64,000 nucleotides of DNA, taken from assembly GCF_001722335.1 (NCBI RefSeq), contig NZ_MIHA01000004.1, positions 62,001 through 126,000 on the forward strand, in the 5' to 3' direction. The DNA comes from Mycolicibacterium flavescens. Its GTDB lineage: Bacteria > Actinomycetota > Actinomycetes > Mycobacteriales > Mycobacteriaceae. The notes beneath the pieces were generated by a model, which searched no databases, was not told where the DNA came from, and was given only the letters and a program-made list of their open reading frames with translations. The position numbers and the translations under genes are program-made. Within the stretch, counting starts at the first letter, position 1; each line of letters begins with the position of its first letter. Below are positions 35,674 through 44,016 of this stretch, in pieces.

Positions 35674-36372
35674 CTACGACGCACCGGGCACTGCCTGGGC
35701 CACGTCAGCTGTGAGGCAATAGCCGGTCCCGCGCACCGTACGGAGATACCGCGGTGAGTGCGGATCGTCACCGAGCTTGCGCCGAAGATTCCCCAGATGC
35801 ACTCCCAGAGTGGACCGGCCACCGGCAGACGCATACCCCCACAGGCTCAGCTGCAAGTGACGACACGTCACCGGTTCGCCCGGACTCTCCGCCAGCGTGC
35901 AGAGAATCTCAAACTCTGTGCGGGTGAGCGGCAACGGCTCGCCGCGCAGGAACACTCGACGCGCGGCCACATCGATACGGAGGTCTCCGATTTCACGACG
36001 ATGCGCCTTGTCTCCGTAGCCGCCGCCACGTGATCCGCCGTCGCCGCGGCAATGTCTTAGCGCCAGCCGAATTCGCGCGTTCAGCGCCTCGATGTCGTCC
36101 CCCGAGACGACGCCGCCAGTGAGGAGCAGCGGGGTAACGTCGCCGTCGCTGAGAGCAACCACGCCGACGCGGGCTTCGTGACGGATGCGGTCAAGCATGG
36201 CGTTGTTCAGCCCCTGCGCCCCGACGCCCACCACGACCACATCGGGATCACGCTCGCGCAATCCTGTGAGCGCAGCACCGGGCGAGTAGGCCACCTCCAC
36301 CGCGAAATCGCCGGCGAGCAGGTGTCGCGCCACTGTGGTCGCATAGATGCGTCGAGGCTCCACCAGCAGCAC
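35674..36372 (-). CDS. OmpR/PhoB-type regulator with degenerate receiver domain
   Basis: 232 residues from a GTG at 36372; an in-frame TAG lies about 80 bp upstream and no better start exists between. The receiver-like part (residues 1-110) reads DPDVVVVGVGAQG where the intact island regulator at 43261 has DPDVVILDIGLPG, so Gly49 replaces the phospho-accepting Asp, and the Lys before the last helix is missing. Residues about 125-225 are a normal winged helix (PLTRTEFEILCTLAESPG, LGVHLGNLRRKLGDDPHSPRYLRTVRGTGYCL). It probably binds DNA without phosphorylation. No kinase is adjacent. Site B lies 147 bp upstream. Confidence 0.85.
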   Translation of the reverse strand: MLLVEPRRIYATTVARHLLAGDFAVEVAYSPGAALTGLRERDPDVVVVGVGAQGLNNAMLDRIRHEARVGVVALSDGDVTPLLLTGGVVSGDDIEALNARIRLALRHCRGDGGSRGGGYGDKAHRREIGDLRIDVAARRVFLRGEPLPLTRTEFEILCTLAESPGEPVTCRHLQLSLWGYASAGGRSTLGVHLGNLRRKLGDDPHSPRYLRTVRGTGYCLTADVAQAVPGAS

Positions 36373-36518
36373 ACGGATGCGGCCGGCTGCCGCCGCTGGA
36401 GGTACGGAACCAGCGACAAGACGGTGCGACTCGATCGTCGTAGCACTCTCCTAGCCCGCTCAGGAAACAAACCCGCGCTCGCACATCGCCACTGCGCCGT
36501 ACGCGACAGCCTACCCTC

Positions 36519-36541
36519 ATCTACGTAGCTGCTACGTAGAT
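36519..36541. promoter_or_regulatory. BlaI-type operator, site B (ATCTAC-N11-GTAGAT)
   Basis: The best copy: the symmetry extends over 27 bp (36517-36543) with only the central CTG unpaired. It lies between the end of the MFS gene and the start of the degenerate response regulator, so it should control the regulator. Confidence 0.75.
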
Positions 36542-36559
36542 GACGCGCCGACATAACGT

Positions 36560-37822
36560 TTAACGCTGGCTCGCACCGTTGACAGCCTCCGCTGGTGATC
36601 TCAGCCGCCCCCGCAGATCCAGGCGGTACAACGTGACTGCCGACAGTAATCCGATGACCGTCAACAACACCCATAGAAGTTCTGGCTTGCCAACCTCTTT
36701 GGCCAGTTGCATTAACGAGCCCGTTGCCAGGTTGCCCACCAGGATGCCGACCCCGACGATCGTGTTATAGAAGCCGTAATGCGTTCCTACCAGCCGGTCG
36801 TCGGCCAGAGAGACGACGGTGTCCATTTCAAACGGGAACACCGCAGCCGAGCCGACCGCCAGCACGGCTGTCGCAATCAGTAGCGCTGTCGCCGCAGCAA
36901 TGCGGCCGGCTCGCTCGTCATCGGGGAATACGATCAGCGGCACGAACGACACGGCCACGATCAGCATTCCGATGGCCAGTGAGCGGCCCGAACCCCATCG
37001 CCGCGCAAACCACCGAGTGATGCGCATCTGTCCGATCACCGCCACGACTCCGGAGACGACAAAAATCATCGCCGTGACCACGGAGTCGCTGTGAGGAAAC
37101 AGGGACCGCGCCTGCAGCGGCATCGCGAGGTACACCTGGAACGACAGCACGTAGGACCCGATCATCGCCACGGCGAATAGCAGGAACGAACGATTGGCCG
37201 CGACTGCCCGCCAGTCCTGAAGTATCGAGGTCTTCTCCTGCGGTGGAGTCACGGTGCGTTGCGGCAGTGCGAACATTTGGGCCACGGTCAATGCCGCGAA
37301 GACGAGCGCCGCGGCCGCAGCAGTCATCTTGAAGTCGACGAACATTAACGCCAGACCCACCAACGGCCCCGCCAGGATGCCCGCCTGATAGAACACGTTA
37401 AACAGCGCAAACGCTTCCAATCGGCGAGGGCCTGCGTCGGCGGCCAAGTACGCCCGCACAGCCGGGTTGAAGAGGGCACCGGCGAAACCTGTTGCCGCTG
37501 AGGCAACCAACACTGCCGGTAGCGAGTCGGCAACCACTAAGAGCCCGAATCCCGCAGTGCGCAGCACGCATCCGCTCACGATGAGGGGTTTGAAGCCCAG
37601 ACGATCGGCCAACGTGCCACCGATGATGAACATGCCCTGCTGGGAGAAGTTGCGTACCCCGAGAACGAGCCCGATGGCCCACGCCGCCAATCCCAGGGGC
37701 CCAGCCAGGTAGCCGGCCAGATAGGGCATCAGCATGTAGAAACCGAGATTGATCCCGAATTGGTTGATCATCAACATGCGGCTTGGCCAGCCAAAGCTGC
37801 GGAACCCGGAGAGCAGCGTCAT
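36560..37822 (-). CDS. MFS transporter (Rv0849-like, lpqS operon)
   Basis: 420 residues from the ATG at 37822, overlapping the cysK2-like stop by one base (TGATG). About 12 membrane helices are visible, with a cytoplasmic loop motif of MFS proteins (GGTLADRLGFKPLIV). In M. tuberculosis an MFS gene (Rv0849) follows lpqS and cysK2 in a copper-responsive operon; the order is the same here. The substrate is unknown; export of a product of the CysK2-like enzyme is a reasonable idea. Confidence 0.88.
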   Translation of the reverse strand: MTLLSGFRSFGWPSRMLMINQFGINLGFYMLMPYLAGYLAGPLGLAAWAIGLVLGVRNFSQQGMFIIGGTLADRLGFKPLIVSGCVLRTAGFGLLVVADSLPAVLVASAATGFAGALFNPAVRAYLAADAGPRRLEAFALFNVFYQAGILAGPLVGLALMFVDFKMTAAAAALVFAALTVAQMFALPQRTVTPPQEKTSILQDWRAVAANRSFLLFAVAMIGSYVLSFQVYLAMPLQARSLFPHSDSVVTAMIFVVSGVVAVIGQMRITRWFARRWGSGRSLAIGMLIVAVSFVPLIVFPDDERAGRIAAATALLIATAVLAVGSAAVFPFEMDTVVSLADDRLVGTHYGFYNTIVGVGILVGNLATGSLMQLAKEVGKPELLWVLLTVIGLLSAVTLYRLDLRGRLRSPAEAVNGASQR

Positions 37823-38934
37823 CACCGCACCACCTGCGTGGGGTTGACGACCACAGGGCACCGCGTCCAGGCCGTGACCGCGTGCGCCAACGGGTCGTCA
37901 ATGGTGGCCGGTTCGTTGGACGGCACCGTGTTCAACAGACCGTGTGTGCGGCAGTAGTCGTCGTTATAGATGGTGTCGAAATAGCGCTGCGGGCCATCGG
38001 GAAAGATAGCGGCGACCGTCGTGCCCGGGTCGCTGTTACGCGCCGCCCACCCAGCCACCAACGCGACCGCGCCGACGCTCCACCCACCACTGGCATAGTG
38101 GGTGGCCGCCAGGGTGCGGCAGGCCCACACCGCATCCGCCGGAGCCACCCAGTGCACTTCATTGAAAGCGGGGTAGTCGACGTTGCCTGGATAGATGCTT
38201 GAGCCGAGGCCGCGCATGAGTCTCGTCGTGGCGGGCTGCCCAAAAATGGTGGAGCCCACCGTATCGACGCCGATCAGTTGCAGGTCGGGATTGAACTCCC
38301 GCAAGACCCGGGCCACGCCGGCCGAGTGCCCTCCGGTGCCGACGGAGCACACCAGCACATCAACAGATCCCAGCTGTTCATTGACTTCGATCGCCAGCCC
38401 GCGGTAGGCCTCTACGTTGTCGGGATTGTTGTACTGGTCGGGGTGCCACGCGCGGGGATCGGTGGCCAGAATCTCCTGAACGCGTTCCGTGCGGGCCTGC
38501 TGCCAGCCACCACGCTCGTGGGGCTCGGTGACTAGTTCTATGTGCGCGCCGAACGCGGCCAGCATGTGCTGGATGATCGGTTCCATGCCGGGGTCGGTGA
38601 CCAACGTGACGGGGTGGCCGTACACAGTGCCCGCGAGCGCGAGTCCCAACCCCAAAGTGCCGCTGGTTGATTCGACGATACGAGCGCCCGGGGCGAGCAC
38701 TCCGCGACTGCGCGCGCGTTCAACCATGTGCAACGCGGGCCGGTCTTTCATTCCGCCGGGGTTGAAACCTTCGAGTTTGGCCCAGAAGCCGTGCTCTGCA
38801 GTGGTGAAGGGCGCTCCGATCCTCAGGACGGGCGTCTGCCCGACCATAGTGGCCGGCCGCTCGTAGCGGCCCAGCCGTAGGTGCTCGAATCGGTCTGTTT
38901 TGTGGGCATGGTTGATCGAAAGGGCGTGATTCAT
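37822..38934 (-). CDS. cysK2: PLP-dependent cysteine-synthase-like enzyme (CysK2-like)
   Basis: 370 residues from the ATG at 38934. The fold-type II beta-substitution family is shown by [11 protein letters not shown] with PLP Lys63, the substrate loop [13 protein letters not shown], and the phosphate cup [12 protein letters not shown]. CysK2 of M. tuberculosis makes S-sulfocysteine from O-phosphoserine and thiosulfate; the operon match lpqS-cysK2-MFS supports that name. It is translated just ahead of the MFS gene. Confidence 0.88.
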   Translation of the reverse strand: MNHALSINHAHKTDRFEHLRLGRYERPATMVGQTPVLRIGAPFTTAEHGFWAKLEGFNPGGMKDRPALHMVERARSRGVLAPGARIVESTSGTLGLGLALAGTVYGHPVTLVTDPGMEPIIQHMLAAFGAHIELVTEPHERGGWQQARTERVQEILATDPRAWHPDQYNNPDNVEAYRGLAIEVNEQLGSVDVLVCSVGTGGHSAGVARVLREFNPDLQLIGVDTVGSTIFGQPATTRLMRGLGSSIYPGNVDYPAFNEVHWVAPADAVWACRTLAATHYASGGWSVGAVALVAGWAARNSDPGTTVAAIFPDGPQRYFDTIYNDDYCRTHGLLNTVPSNEPATIDDPLAHAVTAWTRCPVVVNPTQVVR

Positions 38935-39037
38935 GTCGGGATGTCGCTTCTGCTGACGCCGCGACGGTCGCGCGGCTACTGATGGCGGGCAGCGGTCACC
39001 GGTCCCGTTCCAGAAGGAGGGGCCTGGCGCTAGCCGA

Positions 39038-39448
39038 TCAGCGACGCGCGATACAGAACCGGACGAGCAGGTCGCGGCCGGTCTGCGCGACGGGAGAACG
39101 CGGAGGACCGCGGATAGGCGCAATCGACGTGTAACGCCATAGCGCCGGCAACACCGCCAGAGCGCTGACCAAGGCCAGGGCAATCAGCGTGACCGTCCCT
39201 CGCGGCAGGATGGCTTCAGCGAAAGACTCCAGTGACGGCGCGATTTCGCCCTGGGAGATGTGCGGATGATCAAGCTGTACGGCCACCGGCGCGCCCACCA
39301 CGCTCGCAAGGGGGTGGGGTCCATGCGCTGGTGCCGCTTCGGTCCCCGGCAGTGCCCACTCCGCAGCCACGATGACGATCCAGAACGCGAGAAACACAGC
39401 GACGAGTGCGCGTCGGCGCTGCGGAAAACTGTCGTCGATGTAGCTCAC
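39038..39448 (-). CDS. lpqS: LpqS-like small membrane/secreted protein
   Basis: 136 residues. One hydrophobic segment at residues 13-32 ([20 protein letters not shown]), a His/Pro region ([18 protein letters not shown]), a second hydrophobic stretch, and an end [24 protein letters not shown] (24 residues at the C-terminus) that closely matches the LpqS end of M. tuberculosis as I remember it. LpqS belongs to the RicR copper regulon there; function unknown, probably extracytoplasmic copper handling. No TACCC-N5-GGGTA box is seen upstream; a BlaI-type site is (site C). Confidence 0.82.
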   Translation of the reverse strand: MSYIDDSFPQRRRALVAVFLAFWIVIVAAEWALPGTEAAPAHGPHPLASVVGAPVAVQLDHPHISQGEIAPSLESFAEAILPRGTVTLIALALVSALAVLPALWRYTSIAPIRGPPRSPVAQTGRDLLVRFCIARR

Positions 39449-39825
39449 GATGTAGCCGACTGTAGCAGCGGATCGTCAAACCCAGTTGTGGCCGTGCAGT
39501 TGACGCCATGTCGTGATCTTCCCGCGACAGTCATCTTCGACGGCCCCTGCAAAGCACTCGGAGTGGTGACCGCATTCGCCTGATGGCGTTGTCGTACTGC
39601 TTATTTCGACGTTGCATTTCAAGGGGCCGACGTCGGCGCCACGGCCTTTTGCACTGGTCATCTACGGTTTGACTCCGTAGATAATTTGCGCCCACGGCTC
39701 AGGGTCCAGGCAGCCAGGAAAGGGTTTGCTAGATGGACTCAGATACGAGCCGCCGGCAGGTCCTCGTTCGAACCACTATGCGTCAGTCGACCACAACCCG
39801 TGGATCACGGCTGGATGGCACCTAG
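39449..39825. other. intergenic region with operator site C
   Basis: 377 bp between the end of the M56 peptidase gene on one side and the lpqS start on the other. It carries only the operator at 39660-39682; no protein-like frame is seen. Confidence 0.55.
39660..39682. promoter_or_regulatory. BlaI-type operator, site C (ATCTAC-N11-GTAGAT)
   Basis: Perfect consensus arms; symmetry reaches 8 bp per arm (ATCTACGG and CCGTAGAT). It lies about 210 bp upstream of lpqS. Confidence 0.7.
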
Positions 39826-40746
39826 CTAGTGATGGCAGAGCACCTGAATGAACGCCGGAGTCGCGAGCATGGTGCCGATAGCGACAACCAGGAGAGCGCG
39901 GTGACGCCACCGCACGTGCCGACGTGTTGGAGTGACCAGGCGCTCGGCGCGGGTGATGACCGCCGTTGCCGCCGCGGCCAGACCCTCAGCCACGGGAGGT
40001 CGGTGACCGGCCAGCGCAAGCAGTCCCGAGAGTAACGGGCGAGTGCCGACGTGACGAGCGGCAGTGTCGTCGGCGCACATCTCCAGTAGCTCAGCCACAG
40101 CCTGATGTGCGCATGCAAACAGGGGAAGGTGAGGAAGGGTGGCGGCGAGGGCACACAGCACCATCAGTATGTGGTGGTGATGCCCTGAAAGGTGCGCATC
40201 CTCGTGGGCGAGGACCGCTTTCAGTTGCGACCGGTTCAACGATTTCACGGCCGCTGAGGTGACGACGATCGCATGGGGACGCCCAAGGACACAGTAGGCC
40301 GCGGGAAGGTCCGCCTCGACGACAACGACGTGGGGATGTTCGGTGGGCCGACCGACGATCCGCGCAGCATGTGCGTGCTCATGGCTTCGGGTGCGCAGCC
40401 TGGCCAGGCAGCGTCCCAGTCTCAGCGCTACGACCACTGAGGCCAGTACTCCTGCGCCGATGAGAGCAATAGACCCAAGGCGTCCCGCCAGCGGCGTGTG
40501 ATCGGAGAATCCGAACAGTTCCAGGCAGAGAGTCACGACCGAGCCGTCCAGGACGCTGTTCGATGTCGCGTTGACCACCAGCACGACTGCCGCCAGCCAC
40601 GCCGTAAGCACGGCGGCCACCGTGGCCAGCCAGGCGGCCACGCCCATGGACGGGCTCACCCCGCCACCGGTGAGGCGCCGTAGTACGGGGGGAGCAAGCC
40701 ACGCCAGCACTGCGCCGTAGAGCACCAGCCACAGAGCCGTCGTCAT
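39826..40746 (-). CDS. blaR: M56-family membrane metalloprotease, BlaR1-like
   Basis: 306 residues. Three to four membrane helices in the N-terminal third, then the zinc protease motif VLAHEDAHLSGHHH (HExxH form) around residue 180, a downstream CADDTAARHVG (Glu/Asp ligand area), and a C-terminal membrane helix (LLVVAIGTMLATPAFI). It lacks the C-terminal penicillin-binding sensor of staphylococcal BlaR1, like the short mycobacterial BlaR. The family cleaves or releases its BlaI partner after an envelope signal. The gene overlaps blaI by 4 nt. Confidence 0.9.
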   Translation of the reverse strand: MTTALWLVLYGAVLAWLAPPVLRRLTGGGVSPSMGVAAWLATVAAVLTAWLAAVVLVVNATSNSVLDGSVVTLCLELFGFSDHTPLAGRLGSIALIGAGVLASVVVALRLGRCLARLRTRSHEHAHAARIVGRPTEHPHVVVVEADLPAAYCVLGRPHAIVVTSAAVKSLNRSQLKAVLAHEDAHLSGHHHHILMVLCALAATLPHLPLFACAHQAVAELLEMCADDTAARHVGTRPLLSGLLALAGHRPPVAEGLAAAATAVITRAERLVTPTRRHVRWRHRALLVVAIGTMLATPAFIQVLCHH

Positions 40747-41108
40747 GATCGCCGCCCCTTACGCAGCGCCGCCTTCAGCTGCGCTGATTGCTCTGCACTC
40801 ATCTGCTCGACAAAGAATGCCAGCACAGTGTTGGTGTCACCGCCGGAGTCGAATGCCGCTTTCATCAAGCGCGCTGACCGCTCCTCACGACTCATCGCCG
40901 CCCGGTACACATAGGCCTTGCCGTTGCGCTGCCGTTTGAGCCACCGCTTGCGATACAGGTTGTCCATCGTCGACAACACCGTGGTGTACGCAATGGCTCG
41001 CTGCTGCGACAGGTCCTCGAACACGTCACGCACCGTGACCGGCTCCTGGTGATCCCACACCCAGTCCATGACCACTGCTTCGAGATCGCCGAATCCTCGC
41101 TGTTCCAT
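40743..41108 (-). CDS. blaI: BlaI/CopY-family transcriptional repressor
   Basis: 121 residues from the ATG at 41108 after CAGGAG. The winged helix (LEAVVMDWVWDHQEPVTVRDVFEDL, then IAYTTVLSTMDNLYRKRWL) and a helical dimer end (DTNTVLAFFVEQMSAEQSAQL) are typical. BlaI dimers bind palindromes with CTAC/GTAG-type half-sites and are inactivated by a cognate M56 protease; CopY relatives respond to copper. The family makes it the prime candidate to bind the six ATCTAC-N11-GTAGAT sites of this island. Confidence 0.93.
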   Translation of the reverse strand: MEQRGFGDLEAVVMDWVWDHQEPVTVRDVFEDLSQQRAIAYTTVLSTMDNLYRKRWLKRQRNGKAYVYRAAMSREERSARLMKAAFDSGGDTNTVLAFFVEQMSAEQSAQLKAALRKGRRS

Positions 41109-41356
41109 CCGCCGCAACTCCTGCCCGCTCTGACGAGGTGGCCGATTCGCACAGCGCGGCACCCTGCAGCCTCCTAATGTAGCCGCCATCAGCAGATATG
41201 CCAGGGACCTCACCGCAGCTGCGCCACCGAAGTTCATCCGCCACGGCGTGCGCCATCGAATCCGGTCCAGGGAGCTGGGCCCACGAGCAATACGGCTGGC
41301 CGCTCAGATGTTACCGAAGCGAGACTGTGACAGGCGTTTCTCCTGATGCAGCAGTG

Positions 41357-41379
41357 ATGTACGTTCCAACTACGTACTA
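41357..41379. promoter_or_regulatory. BlaI-type operator, site D (ATGTAC-N11-GTACTA), with a second overlapping palindrome
   Basis: The 11-bp spacing is kept, with GTAC in place of CTAC/GTAG. A second palindrome overlaps it (41370-41392, CTACGTA and TACGTAG with a 9-bp gap). Both lie between the divergent blaI and RipA-like genes and could serve autoregulation. Confidence 0.5.
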
Positions 41380-41481
41380 AGTAATTACGTAGATGCGGTT
41401 GCTACAAGGCCGTCGAACATGACACGTCGGCGCACTGCCCGACCGACTCTCGGCCACCGGCAGCCACCCACAGGAGAATTC

Positions 41482-42891
41482 GTGCGGCGCTTCACCTCAC
41501 TTCTCACAGCAGGGGCACTGGCTACAGTGCTGATGCTTCAGCCCTCCGCCATCGCCACGGCCAGCCACGGAAGCGAACCTGATGGCCACAGCGAAAACGT
41601 CGCAGGACTTGTCGCCGCCGTCGCCGAAGCCAACCAGCACGTCGCCGATATCGGCGCGAACATCCAGCACAAACAGGAAAGCGTCAATCGAGCCCTGGTG
41701 GAGCTTGCCACTGCCCGCGAGGCGGTCTCAGAGGCGCACCGCAGACTCGCCGACAGTGAAAAGGCGTTGGCCGACAGCCAGACCGCCATCGACGCCACGC
41801 AGCAGCGTTTCGACGACTTCGCCGCCTCGACCTACATGAACGGTCCCTCCCGCGCACTGCCGCTGGCAGATGCCCCCGAAGACCTCCATTCGGCAGCCGC
41901 GACGCAGCAGACCTATGTCATCGCGTTCAGCAGGGTCAAAGACGATCTGCACCGGAAACAGGCCGAACGCGCCAACCGACTCTCAACCGCCAGGCAAGCC
42001 CGCCTGGACGCCGATGCAGCAGCGGCCGAAGCGCAACGACGACAAGACGGTGCAGTCGCCGAACTCGTTGCCGCGCAACGTGCATTCGCCGATCAACAGT
42101 CCGACCTCACCCGGTTGGCCGCCGAACGCGACACCGCGCAAGCCCGACTCACCGCTGCGCGGCCGGTAGCGGCTACCGCGCACCAGCCCGCAGCCACGCA
42201 GACTGGCTCCACAGTGCCGCCCAGCGTCCCATGGGACCGCTCCAGCCCAGCACCGCCAGGAAACTTCGGAGCCGCCCAGTGGGACACCACGCTGCCAATG
42301 GTGCCCAGCGCCAACGTGGCCGGCGATCCGATAGCCATCATCAACGCCGTCCTGAAAATCATGGCGACCTCGCTGCAACTCACCGCCGACATGGGCCGAA
42401 ACTTCCTCACCAAGCTCGGCATCCTCTCCCCCGCGACCGCCGCCGCAGATCCCGGAATCACCAACGGACGCATCCCCCGCCTGTATGGCCGTCAAGCTTC
42501 GGAGTTCGTGATCCGACGCGCCATGTCACAACTCGGTGTCCCCTACTCGTGGGGCGGTGGAAACGCCAACGGGCCCTCTCGGGGAATCGATCAAGGAGCC
42601 AACACCGTCGGCTTCGACTGTTCCGGTCTCATGCTCTACGCCTTCGCCGGCGTGGGCATCAAGCTCGATCATTACTCCGGATCTCAGTACAACGCCGGCC
42701 GCAAAATTCCGTCATCGCAGATGCGCCGCGGTGATCTCATCTTTTACGGCCCTAACGCCAGCCAGCACGAGGCCATGTACCTCGGCGACGGCATGATGCT
42801 CGAAGCGCCCTACACCGGATCCGTGGTGAAAATATCCCCCGTGCGCACCTCCGGCATGACGCCCTACGTCACACGCTTGATCGACTACTAA
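41482..42891 (+). CDS. NlpC/P60 peptidoglycan endopeptidase with coiled-coil (RipA-like)
   Basis: 469 residues from the GTG at 41482, 5 nt after AGGAG; an ATG at 41419 would add 21 residues before the signal. A signal peptide (FTSLLTAGALATVLMLQPSAIATA) is followed by a long coiled-coil (residues about 35-230), as in RipA, a linker, and the NlpC/P60 domain: YSWGGGNANGPSRGIDQG, catalytic Cys in GFDCSGLMLYAF, catalytic His in ASQHEAMYLGDG. RipA-type enzymes separate daughter cells; here the coiled-coil would give self-inhibition or partner binding. Divergent from blaI with operator site D between. Confidence 0.92.
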   Translation: MRRFTSLLTAGALATVLMLQPSAIATASHGSEPDGHSENVAGLVAAVAEANQHVADIGANIQHKQESVNRALVELATAREAVSEAHRRLADSEKALADSQTAIDATQQRFDDFAASTYMNGPSRALPLADAPEDLHSAAATQQTYVIAFSRVKDDLHRKQAERANRLSTARQARLDADAAAAEAQRRQDGAVAELVAAQRAFADQQSDLTRLAAERDTAQARLTAARPVAATAHQPAATQTGSTVPPSVPWDRSSPAPPGNFGAAQWDTTLPMVPSANVAGDPIAIINAVLKIMATSLQLTADMGRNFLTKLGILSPATAAADPGITNGRIPRLYGRQASEFVIRRAMSQLGVPYSWGGGNANGPSRGIDQGANTVGFDCSGLMLYAFAGVGIKLDHYSGSQYNAGRKIPSSQMRRGDLIFYGPNASQHEAMYLGDGMMLEAPYTGSVVKISPVRTSGMTPYVTRLIDY

Positions 42892-42931
42892 CACCCCGCG
42901 GCCAGCACCAGGCGGCCACGACTCCGGCCCG

Positions 42932-43135
42932 TCAGTCCGCTCCACCGTGGCCGGTGCCAACCGGCGGCAACCATGTCGCGGGTCGTTCAGAGCGGCGTGG
43001 CCGCCGTGAACCGGTAAACAGGGCCGCCGCACCAGCAATGGCCACGGCCCACAGCACCACGACAACGGCGCACAGAATCAGCCACGTTTGCCACCCGAGA
43101 CTATTCGGGCAGACGTCCATCAGCCAGCGCATCAC
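42932..43135 (-). CDS. small single-helix membrane protein
   Basis: 67 residues starting MMRWLMDVCPNSLGWQ. One membrane helix (WLILCAVVVVLWAVAIAGAAALF) and a basic cytoplasmic tail (GSRRPRRSERP). The strong site GGGGAGGAGGG just upstream of the start supports a real gene. Such short proteins are common in actinobacterial metal islands; function unknown. Confidence 0.6.
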   Translation of the reverse strand: MMRWLMDVCPNSLGWQTWLILCAVVVVLWAVAIAGAAALFTGSRRPRRSERPATWLPPVGTGHGGAD

Positions 43136-43260
43136 AGGCCCTCCTCCCCAGTGAGGGTCACCCAGCCGCAGGATGCAATCGGTATGAGTCTCGTAAAGAT
43201 CTGCTCAAGATTGCGCCGCTCCGACGGTCACGCGCCGCCGCGGCCGCCTCAGCAGGCACC

Positions 43261-44016
43261 ATGATGACCATGGAGCACCATCCGGGCACGCCGCCTCACG
43301 AGGCGAAGGGGTACCGCGCGTTGGTCGTCGATGACGAACTTCCCCTGGCCGAAGTGGTAGCCAGCTATCTCGAACGCGAGCAATTCGAGGCGGTCGTGGC
43401 CGGCAATGGCGTCGACGCGATTGCGATCGCGCGCGACCTCGACCCCGACGTCGTCATCCTCGACATCGGCCTGCCCGGCATCGATGGATTTGAAGTCTGC
43501 AGACAGCTGCGCACATTCTCTGACGCCTACGTCGTCATGCTCACCGCCCGCGACAACGAAATCGACACAGTCCTCGGCCTTACCGTCGGCGCCGACGACT
43601 ACATCACCAAACCCTTCGGCCCCCGTGAACTCGTCGCGCGCATTCGCGCCATGCTGCGTCGGCCCCGCGTCCTGCGCTCAGCAACCCCACCCGCCGGAAA
43701 TGCCGCCGCGCCACCGCGTCACTTCGGAGCTCTGAGTATCGACGTCGCCGCCCGCGAGGTACGCATCGGCGACGAACAAATCTTGTTGACCCGCACAGAG
43801 TTCGACATTCTCGAAGCTCTCTCGGGTCGCCCGGGAAATGTACTGAGCCGCCGTCAGCTCCTGGAAATTGTTCGCGACGGACCCTGGGTCGGCAACGAGC
43901 ACCTCGTCGACGTTCACATCGGCCATCTGCGGCGCAAACTGGGCGACGACGCAGCTCGTCCGCGCTACATCGCCACCGTGCGCGGTGTCGGATACCGGAT
44001 GGGACCAGGACAGTGA
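43261..44016 (+). CDS. OmpR/PhoB-family response regulator
   Basis: 251 residues. The receiver has VVDDELPL (acidic pair), phospho-accepting Asp68 in DPDVVILDIGLPG, MLTARD (Thr) and ITKPFGPRELV (Lys). The winged helix has LLTRTEFDILEALSGRPG and HIGHLRRKLGDDAARPRYIATVRGVGYRM. It overlaps the histidine kinase gene by 4 nt. The start is one of three nearby ATGs (43261, 43264, 43270). The input is unknown; metals or envelope stress are likely from the context. Confidence 0.95.
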   Translation: MMTMEHHPGTPPHEAKGYRALVVDDELPLAEVVASYLEREQFEAVVAGNGVDAIAIARDLDPDVVILDIGLPGIDGFEVCRQLRTFSDAYVVMLTARDNEIDTVLGLTVGADDYITKPFGPRELVARIRAMLRRPRVLRSATPPAGNAAAPPRHFGALSIDVAAREVRIGDEQILLTRTEFDILEALSGRPGNVLSRRQLLEIVRDGPWVGNEHLVDVHIGHLRRKLGDDAARPRYIATVRGVGYRMGPGQ

